Assembly: GCA_014871385.1 (NCBI GenBank)
Contig: CM026421.1
Location: 20,884,865 to 20,948,864, forward strand
DNA length: 64,000 nucleotides
Direction: 5' to 3'
Source of the DNA: Ceratodon purpureus
Lineage: Eukaryota > Streptophyta > Bryopsida > Pseudoditrichales > Ditrichaceae
How positions within the stretch are numbered: position 1 is the stretch's first letter; each line of letters starts with the position of its first letter. Below, piece after piece: positions 49,352-59,647 of the stretch. The translations under genes and the position numbers were made by a program. The notes under the pieces are model-generated. The model was given only the letters and a program-made list of their open reading frames with translations, was not told the DNA's origin and made no database searches.

Positions 49352-51405
49352 ATGGCGGGCCAGAGGACTTTGCAATGTATGTTTAGGCCTATTGACGAAG
49401 AGGAGATGCAAGCATCTATGGAACGTGAATTTGCTACATTGGAAAGAAGATTGGAGCATGAGAAAGAAATGGAGAAGGAGGTTATCAAGAAGCCAGTTGG
49501 GAGACCGAAGAAGGAGCTTCAAGCAACATTACTAATACCAAAGGTGGAGAAATTGAGGCATCATGCACAAAGAAGGTTCAAGTTAGAAGCAAGTACACAA
49601 ACTGGTTTCTCCCTTCTCTTTGAAGTCCAATTCATGCTGCAATGAGAGTGCACAAAAACTATACTTCCACATTGAGGTATTTGCAATCAAAGTACAAGCT
49701 TCCAAGGCAGATTAGAAGTGTCTATGATGATCTTACTAGACGCACCCTCTTCAATTAGTTCACCCCTTCTGGAGAACTCAAAGAAGGAGTGAAACAAAAA
49801 ATTTATGATGAGAAGTCTTCTTTTACTAAAGGTTTTCAACATAAATATGTATTGTCAGCATATCATGACCTACAAGAGGAGATCATTGAAATGCTTAAGG
49901 CTCTTAGAGAGGCAGGTCAGCCACTATTTGCATGTAGTATGAGAACTGGAATCAAAACCCTAATTCTCACAAAGGAGCCTCAATTACTGCATCAAGATGG
50001 AAAAACAACATTCAACGTCAGTTTACATTGGTGCCGTGAGTTTAATAGAGACAACTTAGATTGGAGTTTCAAAAAGGTTATAGTGACAGCCAAGGGGACA
50101 GTAAGAAAACTGCCAAAGGATTGGGAGGAACAAGGATTGAAAATGGCTTACAGGGCTGCATATTTGATAAAGGCATACTCCAGTCCAGAGGAGTTATTTG
50201 TCAATACAGATCAAACCGGCATACACTTAGTACCAACAGGAGGAGCTTAGACATGGGAAAAAAAATGATCAAAACATATTCTAATCTATGGGGTAGATGA
50301 CAAGAGGCACATTTCAGTCTCTGTATCATCATCAGCTGCTGGAAATGTTTTACCTTTCCAAATTGTGTTTATAGGAACAACTACAAAATGCTTACCTCCC
50401 CTAAATGCTGGGCAAATTACATGTAAGGAAGCTGGATGGCACCTCACTTACTCTGAGAATCATTGGTCAAATGTTGACACATGCAAAGCATATGTGGAGA
50501 AGATACTACAACCATATAGACTACAGCAGATTGAGAATTTGAAGCTAGATCAAGGCACAAGATTGACATGGTTGATAGATTGCTGGAGTGTGCACAAATC
50601 AAAGGAGTTTATTTCTTGGATGAAAGAAAATCACCAAGAAATCCTTATCATTTTTGTGCCAGCAAATTGTACCAGCATCTTCCAACCTGCTGATGTTTTT
50701 CTACAGAAGCCATTCAAACATGGATTCATGCAAGCATTTGACTAATTTACTTCTGAAGACATTATGAAGCAGCTTCAGCATATAGCAGCACAAGATATCA
50801 AGGTGGATACTAAGATGTCAGCCTTGAAACCTCAATTATGTGCTTGGCTACTGAAAGCATGGCAACATATTCAAAGACCTTACATGATCCAAGTTGGCTG
50901 GAGTCAATGTCGACTTCAACAGGCTTTTCAGCAAGGATTTTAGAGTACAGCCATGGACACTGAATATGAAGACACCTTTGTTTGAGGTAGACACACATGA
51001 AACTGAACCAGACTGTGCTGAAAAGGAAGAGGATGCTGATACAGATTAGAGCATTGAAAGTGTCATGGAAGATTCTTTCACAAAGGTCACAGAAATTGCA
51101 ACTTCAAACAAAAACTCATCAATTTCTATACTAAGGAGCCTTGCACGCAAAAGGTACGTTCTTGCACATACAAGATAATCTTTCATTAGCATTTTGACTT
51201 GAATTTAGAGGAAAGAAATAAAAACACAAATTTTGTGAGTAAAGTTATCCTTACCACTATTTCTGCAGAGCTGACCACGAATCTACTCCTCCCTCACCAA
51301 TTACAGACACCAACCTGCAGTCAAAGAAAACAAGGAAACGTCAGGCACCAGCAAGCAAGAAACAGAAACAGTCAAGAACCAACGGACAAACACAAACAGC
51401 AGTAG
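49352..51405 (+). mobile_element. Decayed pogo/Tigger-like DNA transposon (DDE_1 transposase)
   Basis: Starts with MAGQRTLQCMFRPIDEEEMQ and a basic KKPVGRPKKE motif (AT-hook-like). A first frame ends at 49645. The main body is in another frame from about 49600. It carries the DDE catalytic landmarks: NTDQTGIHLVP (first Asp), TWLIDCWSVHKSKEF (second Asp) and FVPANCTSIFQPADVF (third Asp), the last two 38 residues apart (DD37D). Stops occur near 49757, 50248, 50263 and 50743, and a frameshift near 50950 leads to an acidic tail (FEVDTHETEPDCAEKEED). A likely intron (GT at 51153) joins a basic end (KKTRKRQAPASKKQKQ) finishing near 51404. The transposase is inactive. Terminal repeats were not found. 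Superfamily is inferred from the motif set. Confidence 0.75.
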
Positions 51406-53025
51406 TCTGAAGAAGGGGAACAGGTAATGCAAATTCAAACTCAAATTCAAACTTCATGAGTGCAAATTCAAAGTCACCTTAGTAAATGTGCTAGAAAGCC
51501 ATTGCAAATGCTGCAAATCATCGCTGACTTGGTTCGTTGCTGCTGCAGGTCCCTTGCAGGTGAGCCCTTTCACATTCACCCAGCCTAGCCAGCCTTTCCA
51601 TCAATAAAAGCCACCCAACCTTTCCATCAACAAAAGCCCATCACCGCCAATGATCTCCTTGGCTTCTCCGTCAACATATTGTAGCAGATCACTACCACCT
51701 CCCTGCCGTCAAAACAGAGATAGACTTGTTACAGTCAGAATCGTGTGCAGCCGTCACTCTCTTCCACAGGTGCAGAATCTTGCTCCATTGCTTCTTGATG
51801 CCCAGCGACAGCAATGGCGGACTCCGCTTCAACCTCTGGTGCCTCCTCAACATCCACATCTTCCACATTGCTCTTGTTCTCCTCAACTTTCATTTCCTCC
51901 ACGGCTTCTTCTGCGGTAGTGATGCTCACGTCACCATCGACCCCTTGCTCCCCCGCATCACAGACTTCACTCTTCTCCTGAGCGACAATGTCATTTCCAC
52001 TCTCCTCCTCGGCCACAATACCATCGACACCGGCCACCCCAAGCTCTTCTGCTCTATTGCTGCAACTGCTACTATCACCATCAGAACTTTAGTTAGCAAT
52101 TTTCGCAGAGGCAGGCTTCAAATTCCTCTACAGAAGCAACATTATCCTCGAGGTCTAGCAAGCTGGACTACAAGGATTTCAACCAAGCCTACGAAGTGAA
52201 TCTGGAGAAGTTCATGTGTTTGCTAGCTTACCCGAAACAAACTGGACGATGAAGCAGGCCGAGTCCGTGAGCAGCAAGTTGTGAGATGCCTGGTCCGCTC
52301 TTGAACTCAGATCCGCTCTTGGTCCGCTCCGACTCCAAATCTGCTCAGTGCTCACAACCTCACACTCCGACCCTGCTCACAACGTCGCACTCTGACCCTG
52401 CTCTAGACCTCAAACCCAAACGCTACCACCTTGCTCTCGACCTTAGACTCTGAATACCCTTGCTCTCGACCTCAGACTCCGACTCCATCTCTCCGCACTC
52501 TCAGACTTGCCACTCTCGTATTACTCCCACCAGGCCGGTTCATGAACTCTCGCTCCGAGCCTTCCCCTGACCCTGCTCCGAGATCTCAACTGAATTCACT
52601 CCTAGCCAGTTCACGAACCCCGCCAAGATTAGTTCAATCCATCGGATTGAGCCCACCAGACCCTTCTGAGCTTCACAGCAAGCATAAGTGTTAGCTGAAC
52701 TTGTGGAGTTCATGACGTGTTAAAGTCATTGTAGAATGTATTTGGCACTATTTTGTTGGATTTTTTCTCATGCTACTTGAATTTACGTACGTTTGAGTAG
52801 TTTCGTAATTTCATTTATTCATTTTTGGGCAATTAGAGTCATGAATTTCCGGAAAATTTAGGCAGTCTTGTAAATGATTATATTTGTATTAAACAAAACT
52901 AGGACTCTACAAGACTGACCCACCGAGACCTTAATTACTACACAAAGAAGGAGATTATTAACCCGTGGCTTACTCGATTGACCTCAAAAAGTCAAGAATC
53001 CCAATTGAACATGACTACTAAGACA
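51406..53025. other. C/T-rich intergenic DNA with degenerate short repeats
   Basis: 51590-51640 has a 26-bp near-duplicate (CCTTTCCATCAAYAAAAGCC). 52330-52600 has degenerate repeats around CTCACACTCCGACCCTGCT. A 100-codon acidic minus-strand frame at 51735-52037 (MAGVDGIVAEEESGNDIVAQ start) has coding-like composition but no recognised domain and no exon partners; it may be a gene fragment. A short plus-strand stretch near 52158-52252 also reads like protein (KLDYKDFNQAYEVNLEKFM) without a family. Confidence 0.35.
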
Positions 53026-54510
53026 TCAAACCCACTGGATTAGGATTATGAGAGTATTTGATGTAATTGATTTTCTTTTGATGCTAGCATTGATTGCAAC
53101 AGACTTACCTACAAATTTCTTTGTAGCATCTATGCATTTTATTGTTGGTCGCAAATATAAAGTAACCTTCTTTCGTTCCAAGAAAGGTTTGTTGCAAGTT
53201 GTAATAAGAGAAGTAGAATAAGGCTTTGCAAGTTCAGCAAGACAAGATGGATGGCAACAATGTCCATGGCTGACAGGAACATAATCCCGACAAAAGTACC
53301 ACAAAGAACACAGAGGGCAAGGATTTAGAATGGGGACTAGGGTTACAAGAAGATTCAAGAATATGGGACTGCCGAATATGGGCCTTGGAATAAATGAATG
53401 TCTGATCCCTTCTTTCATGTTTTGTAGAAAAACACCCGCTGATACCTTTTCCCTTCACGCCTTAACCTTCACAAAAAGTTCTTTATTTAGGGTGATGGCT
53501 TCTTTGAGCTCCACCTCTAAAGACACAATGTCCAACTCACACTTGCATATGATTTTGTAAGACCGAGTACTGCTACGTTCTTCGTCATTTCTTTAAAAAT
53601 GTTATCCCTCACATTTTTTTTACATCATTTGCTTGTTAGGTTAGCAAGGAAATTCTACTACACTTAGATGCTTCCGTAGGAGAGTCGACAGACTCAAGCG
53701 TAAAAAGAAGTAGAATCCGCTCCTCAATTCTTAATTATAGCAAACGCTCCTCTCTATGAATTTGCTCTATCTCAGCACAATTGTCTTTAATCATCATTTT
53801 GTAGTCCTCATGCAAAAGTCTTACTCTTCTTAGCTTGTCTACAAGAACAGTTCAGGTAGCACTGCTTGCAACTAAGGCAGAGCACAACTCTTTCACTAAA
53901 ACTTTTCTTTCCTCAACAATGCACAATACATCATCAACGTTGCTCTTTCCCCATATAGAAGTTACCACCGCACTCCCACTCTTTGCACTCCCCTTTTTTT
54001 CCATCACTATCGAACCTTCAATGCCCTCTACCTTTATAGTCAATTTCACCAAAGTTCAAAATTCTTCACTAACTACTCGCGTAGGAGCCAGACAACGCCG
54101 CTTCCCAATGGTAGATGGTGGGATAACTTCCCCACCAGCCAATTCCGTACGTACTCTTGCACTTTGATCTCTCTTCTTTGTCAATTTTTTGACGATGTAT
54201 TCTTTTTTCTCTCGCAAAAACTGTGCCCAATTAACTCTTTGTTCTATATACATCAAAATAAGACCTCGTGCAAACTCGACTATCAATTCCTTGATGGGGA
54301 TATCTTTGCACTTGTACACGCGTTGGTGAAGCGCCCAAATGACTTCTTGCTCCTCAGGTGTTGGACCTTTATGTCATATTTCCACCCAAACTTGCTTGAT
54401 TTTGCATCAAAAGTCAGCGCAAACAAGGATCTCAAGGACTTCCATCTCCTTGATATCACTGACTATAACGTCGCCATAGGGAAGCCCTACGCAAGAGAAA
54501 CATGAGTCCA
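53026..54510 (-). pseudogene. Broken coding region of unknown, probably transposon, origin
   Basis: Several protein-like stretches lie in order on the minus strand. They include EEQEVIWALHQRVYKCKDIP, ELIVEFARGLILMYIEQRVN and WAQFLREKKEYIVKKLTKKR at the 54.4-54.1 kb end, and a Cys/His-rich piece (CPLCSLWYFCRDYVPVSHGH) near 53.3 kb. The region is broken in several places. I do not recognise the family. Its isolation between transposon remnants suggests a mobile-element origin. Confidence 0.4.
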
Positions 54511-56153
54511 TCTGCAGCATTTGTCCCTTACCAAATGAGATTCATATTGAAAAATGAAATATCCATTGTACACAAAAATTTAGAACTTTCAAAAGTCTAG
54601 AGTATATAAAGAAATGACACAAATCTAAACCGAAGAGTACTTTCATAAGAGTGCAACTCTTACAATGTATGTGACAAGATCCTTGTTTTAAAAGAGCAGA
54701 TTGTCGGCGAGAAATGATCACAATCAATGCAATGAAGCATTCTATGCAAGAGAAGATAAAAAGAAGAAGGAAGGGAAGGAATTAGGGTGAAAGATCAAGA
54801 TGAAAGGACAAAGATAGCGGGAAAACACCTTGTCCAAGAAGTAGCAGCCGCATATAAATTCCCGCCTTTCAAAACTCCCACGAGCAAATGAGGTCTGGTT
54901 ATGGAACAGAATTACGTGGCGGCAAGAAGCACTGATGACCATCTTGCCAACCGTGACAGGATCCGTCCTTCCATTACATCTATTTTGGGATATCCATAGC
55001 AAATCATTGCCCCTTAGTATAACTTTTTAAAAGTACTGCTAGTTGATGTAGCTTTAATAATCTGGTTTCCTTCATGCCAATCATCACCCTAGAATTTTGC
55101 TTGGCATTTATAATGGCCACCTTTGTATATTGGATTATGGCCTATCCCAATTACAATGATCAAAATTTATGATCAAAGGTTTGGAAAATAGGTCAAGGGA
55201 CTAGATGTAAAAATTTATATTCCACGGATCTTTGCTTTATTAGAAGACATTAGCTTTGATACTTTGAGGTTGCAGAATACTTCAGCATGTTATTATCCAT
55301 GTTGTAGTAGTGGCTTCCAAAAACTATTTAAACACTTTAATCTATATATTGGGGGGAAGCACAATAAAGTGGACCACAAAGTGCAATTTGTGACCAAATT
55401 TCAGTGAATTTAAAGTGCCCTCTTTGGTGACTTTGGGAACCTCGGGGCAGTTGAACTACCGCACGGTAGAGAAGGGAACGTGGTGACACCTGTTGAGAGG
55501 CTTTGGGGTTGACACAGGAGCCGAGTGAAGCCTCTTCATTGCGCCAATTCCCGCAAAGGCTTGCTGTGAATGCTCCGCCTCCGTTTTGCCTCTCCATCTG
55601 AAGCGTTGCCATTTTCGAGGAGACGGAATTGATACTGCAGTTGCGCGGCCACCGCCAATTGATGCGTTTGGGTCTACGGTAGAGGCTGTAAGGTAGGGTG
55701 CATTCACTTGCAACTGGAATTTCCAATGTGCTGCGCACTTCACTTTGAACTCACTTTGCGATCGATTGTGATTACAGGCACCGTGAGTGTAGTGTCCAGA
55801 GAGGAGACGGAACCCTGAATGACGATTACGCTGATTCTTTGATCTGCACTCTCTCGGTTCCATAGCTGCTGTTGTTGCGATTTGTTGCATTGGTTTGGGG
55901 TCTTCGTGATTTCGGGAGTTCAGGGTGGTTGCATAGAAGCTACGACTTTGCTACCGAGAGGAGTACAGCGATTTCGAACCCTGTCAATTTCGGAGTAGGG
56001 ACATTCCAATATCGCCGGACATTGCAATCAGAGTTGATCCCGTTGTTTTGCATTACGGAATACCGGAATTCGATTGAGCGTGACCTGTTAATAAGTAGAA
56101 GACGGCGTCGCTAAAATCTGGGGTCCCTGCGATTAGGGTTTCTAGGTGCGAGG
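54511..56153. other. Intergenic; GC-rich leader-like DNA from 55.4 kb
   Basis: 54.5-55.4 kb is AT-rich with nothing recognised. 55.4-56.15 kb is GC-richer on the plus strand and could be the promoter/leader of the following frame. Minus-strand frames here show no domain. Confidence 0.4.
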
Positions 56154-56897
56154 GTGTCGGTCCTGACGACAATTTCTGGTTTTACGGTCATCTTGATGGC
56201 ATCAGAGCTGTGTGACCAGGTTTCTGCCGTGCCGAATGCGGAGGTCCTGCCGAAGGTGGAGGTCCTGCCGAAGGTGGAGGTCGAGCTGAACAGGAAGGGT
56301 GTGGAACGGATTAAGTTTGCGAAAGCACTACATGATCGTAGCAAGTGGACTGTGCAGGACTTCGCGGAGAGGCTAAATTTGGACGACGCCGGGATTTGCG
56401 GGAAGACGGAGTGCGGTACGGGGCACATCACCGAGGCACATTTGTCGCGCGTGTTTCCAACCAAGGGAGGCAGCGGTTTGAGAGTTGTGCCGAATGATTT
56501 TATTTCAGAGGAGGAGTGTGCGAAGGTTTATAATCTCTACGTGGTGGTGTACAATCACCCCCCTCCTAACAAGGAGTATGCGAGGTATTTCCTGAGGAGC
56601 TGGTTGGCGGAGAGGGAGGGGAAGGCGAAGATCAATTGGGCCAGATTCGCCTTCGACATCTGTCGCAAACAATATGCATCGTGGGAGAGGGATGGGAGGG
56701 TGGAGGAGGCGTGTCGGATAAAATGGGACCAGCTGCGAGGTCTGCAGACTGCGGGAGAGGGGACCTCATTCGGCCAACGTCGGCAATTCGGAGCAGCCTG
56801 TGATGCTGTGCGATTCTCGCAAGAACAAACGTCTGGAGTGGTGGAGCTCCTGAAGGTCGCCGAGGCTGACAATAACGCCATTGCACCAAAACTGTGA
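56154..56897 (+). CDS. Hypothetical protein, intact single-exon frame
   Basis: 247 codons, GC-rich, no interruption. Met at 56196 (MASELCDQVSA) is an alternative start. Near the N-terminus an 18-bp unit is tandemly repeated, giving EVLPKV twice then EVEL. The body is helical and charged: RKGVERIKFAKALHDRSKW, TVQDFAERLNLDD, ISEEECAKVYNLYVVVYNHP, INWARFAFDICRKQYASW. No family is recognised. The Cys pair CGKTEC could be structural. A plant telomere-like TTTAGGGTTTAGGG lies 40 bases after the stop. It could be a lineage-specific host gene or a gene from a mobile element. Compositional contrast with the AT-rich flank and the long open frame support real coding. Confidence 0.55.
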   Translation: MSVLTTISGFTVILMASELCDQVSAVPNAEVLPKVEVLPKVEVELNRKGVERIKFAKALHDRSKWTVQDFAERLNLDDAGICGKTECGTGHITEAHLSRVFPTKGGSGLRVVPNDFISEEECAKVYNLYVVVYNHPPPNKEYARYFLRSWLAEREGKAKINWARFAFDICRKQYASWERDGRVEEACRIKWDQLRGLQTAGEGTSFGQRRQFGAACDAVRFSQEQTSGVVELLKVAEADNNAIAPKL

Positions 56898-57425
56898 GCA
56901 TACGTAAACTCTGATTTTGTAAACTGAATTCAATGTGTTTAGGGTTTAGGGTCCTGTCCACCGCCATGTAGGTGAACGCGTCTTGTCATGCACTTGTCCT
57001 TCTCTTTGTCTCACTTTCAACGCCTCCAAACCCCCCAACAATCTTCCGGTGCAACAACCATCTCATCACCATCACCGAACCATCGTTCTCAAAGGAAGCC
57101 TGCGTTGGATCCGCGTTGCCCCAGATCGCCCGCTTCTCGCTACATCAGGTATGATCATCATATGTTTGCACTCATCACTGAATTTGAAGTTCAGAGCTTG
57201 CTGGGTGGTCGGTCAGCTAGCGATAGCTTATGATGGCTATGGTGTCTTCTTCAGTACTATTATGATGGCTATGATCATCTTCAGGTTTTGTTTGGCCTTT
57301 GACATCGAAGACATGAGTGTCAATCCACGCAGGCATGTGTCATGATGCGGCATATGATGGCTTGAAGTGAGAAGATGTGAAAGAGTAGAGGTCTGTGAAG
57401 GGTATAAGCGTTCTGGAGTGGAGCT
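56898..57425. other. Spacer before the TTI1-like exon
   Basis: No coding frame is supported. It has a C-rich part near 57.0-57.1 kb and repeats of TATGATGGCTATG near 57230-57270. Confidence 0.4.
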
Positions 57426-57613
57426 ATGGATTCCGAAGACGAGGAGGCGATGGTGAAGCAGGCTGGCAGGCGTACCTTCGCTGCTCTCCGTCCGGTGTGC
57501 ATGAAGCTGCTGCAGACCGTCACCACGCAGCCAGATGCGTGTGCCGAGCTGCTGATCGCCTTGCAGGGGGTTGTGAGGACGGAGCCTGGTGCGGGCCTTC
57601 AAGCATGCTTAGA
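57426..57613 (+). CDS. TTI1-like first exon, rest of gene not found
   Basis: ATG at 57426 opens MDSEDEEAMVKQAGRRTFAA, then LRPVCMKLLQTVTTQPDACA, and ends ...GAGLQACLE at a GTAAGC donor (57614). This matches the N-terminus of plant TELO2-interacting protein 1, where the next residues are YTLFPLLLLLD-type helix. TTI1 works with TEL2/TTI2 to mature PIKK kinases. No following exon was found in the remaining 6.4 kb, which is filled with other fragments. Either the first intron is very long and invaded by elements, or this is a captured exon. Confidence 0.5.
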
Positions 57614-58948
57614 GTAAGCAATCGCCGTTCACTCGCATCGAAAAATTCCTACCGAAACTCCTACGCTTCGGGTTTCCGAACACAGCTCTCGCTCCGAACA
57701 AGCAAGCTCTGACACGACATGCTCCTCAGAAACCGAACACAAGAAAATTCAAACCGAACGAAAGCACTAAACCCGTAAACACCAGAGTCACATTGTCAGA
57801 CTCAGAAACAGTTGCCAATCCCTCCAGTCCAACTCCGACTTCTCCAAGAGCCTCGACTCCTCAAAAGCTGCCTGCCCCCTCAATCTCAAACAAAACTCCA
57901 GTCTTAGACATCGCTACCAACTTGCAAGCAGATGAGAGAAGGCTCATCACTCACTCTAGTCTCACACCACCAACCTCCCCCAACAGTTACCGTCATGCGA
58001 GAAGCCTCCGACTACACCCACTCCCTGAAAGGAATTGAAAATGCACACGCTCAAGGACTCATAAGCCGGTACAAGATCACGACACAGCAAACGAAATAAA
58101 AAAACAGTTCCAAAAGACGTACAACGAACAGGAATATGTCTGAAGGTCAGCCACCATAACCATGATCCTTATGAAGTCAATCACATATACACGGCATCAA
58201 ACATCGAGCATTAGCCTGCACTGCCAGCCTGCCTGCAACCTTGTCAATGCTCGCAATATTTATTCACAAAATCCTGCCACAAAGCACGGATACGATTTGC
58301 GAGGTCTTTGCATCCCGTAAATTTTCACCGTCACAAGTAATTTTCAACATATTACTAGGTGATGACAATCACATCAACTTCGTTGAGTCGGATATATAAA
58401 GCCCACGGTCGCAGTCCATGATTTACCTTATATTGTCCATCTGGAACCCGCACTATATCCTTCATGCTAACGACATTCATGTGACGGTCCTGCGTACTGA
58501 CTTTATAATCGAAGACGTTTCTGCGGATGTCCCCTGCCTTCACCGTACCTAATTGCGTCCTTTCAGGATTGCCCTTCAGAAATGTGCAAGATAGGTGATA
58601 AAGGAGTGCTTCGCTTCGTTCGCGACACGAAACACTCTGAAAATAACTGCAACCTCTAGGTGAATTTCCCAGCGAGACTCTGATGGAACAAAAGTCGACA
58701 AAACCGAAAGAGATAAAAACGAAACTCTCCGAATGTCTCATACCAGGAAAGAATCCTTCTCCACTCGGACGATGATACCAACGGATTCCGCTTGCTGCTC
58801 ATGCCACTAGCCCCTCCGTGATAGCCAGGTATGACCTTAATATTGTCGCCAGTTTTGGAAATCTTCTGAAGTTGTTTCTGAATTTCTGGAGTTCCTCCAC
58901 TTAAGGTTCAATACCGTTCGCATCCACAGCCTTCGAAGAGAGGGTTCT
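57614..58948. other. Spacer with unassigned protein-like minus-strand stretches
   Basis: Minus-strand 58890-58680 translates as PEIQKQLQKISKTGDNIKVI, then GASGMSSKRNPLVSSSEWRR, and runs on. A second frame covers 58741-58355 (RRNVFDYKVSTQDRHMNVVS). I recognise no family. They may be more gene fragments. Confidence 0.3.
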
Positions 58949-59107
58949 TTACGAGTGACCGCCCTCGAACATCATGCCTCCAGATTGATGGAAGAGCTCC
59001 CCTTTCGAGTTGAAAGGCCTAACTCGCACCGTGACATAGATCTTCTGCTCTCCGCTCCCAATCTTCGCGAACCGCGTCCCTCCGCCTCTCCCGGTGGCCG
59101 CCGCCAT
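58949..59107 (-). pseudogene. Kinesin motor N-terminus fragment
   Basis: From ATG at 59107 the minus strand reads MAAATGRGGGTRFAKIGSGE, then QKIYVTVRVRPFNSK, the first beta strand of plant kinesin motor domains (consensus I-x-V-x-V-R-V-R-P). After about 37 residues similarity ends and a stop follows at 58949-58951. No P-loop or other motor motifs are present nearby. It looks like a truncated copy of a kinesin first exon. Confidence 0.6.
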
Positions 59108-59647
59108 GCCTTAAAGGAAGCCAAAACCCGGCAACGTGTCCTCTCCTTCAGCCCTGCGACCACCCCTTGCCTTAACTCCTGCACGCACAGAGGGCGCAGG
59201 CCTCGTTTGTCTACCACGGGAGCGCATCCACTCCACTTTAACACTGTGACCTCTCCTGTTGAACCGACCAAGAACCGCCCATTCCAAAGTAACCTCTACT
59301 TGAACCACCGAACATAACAATTCTCTTCCTGTCGCCAAAACCTGTCGACTGTCCTCCAACTGTCCAGAAATCGAACAATCCCTTTCCCCCCGCACTGCAA
59401 CTCGATTCTCATCGTGCACGATTCAATGCAGAGCCGCTGAAGCTCGCATCAATACTCCGCCGACGGGCTGCAGAAAACCTCCTCCTCCTCGTCCAATTCT
59501 CATGCCTGGCAGGCCATATCAGTAACAGAGTACGACGGTGACCCTTCTTGTAGGAGCCAGGAACACGGTGACTCAGCCTCGAGACTTGGACATTGGCTTC
59601 ATGTTCGCCTTCTACGACATGACCCGTAATTTACATAATCCACGACG

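Noticed and set aside
53835-54505. Plus-strand frames at 53.8-54.5 kb
   Set aside because: The minus strand has the protein-like composition (charged, helical); the plus frames are its mirror.
56938-56955. Interstitial telomere
   Set aside because: Only two TTTAGGG-type units; too short to be more than a chance or telo-box motif.
58355-58741. 128-codon minus-strand frame as a gene
   Set aside because: No domain, no convincing start and no partner exons; kept only as an unassigned stretch.
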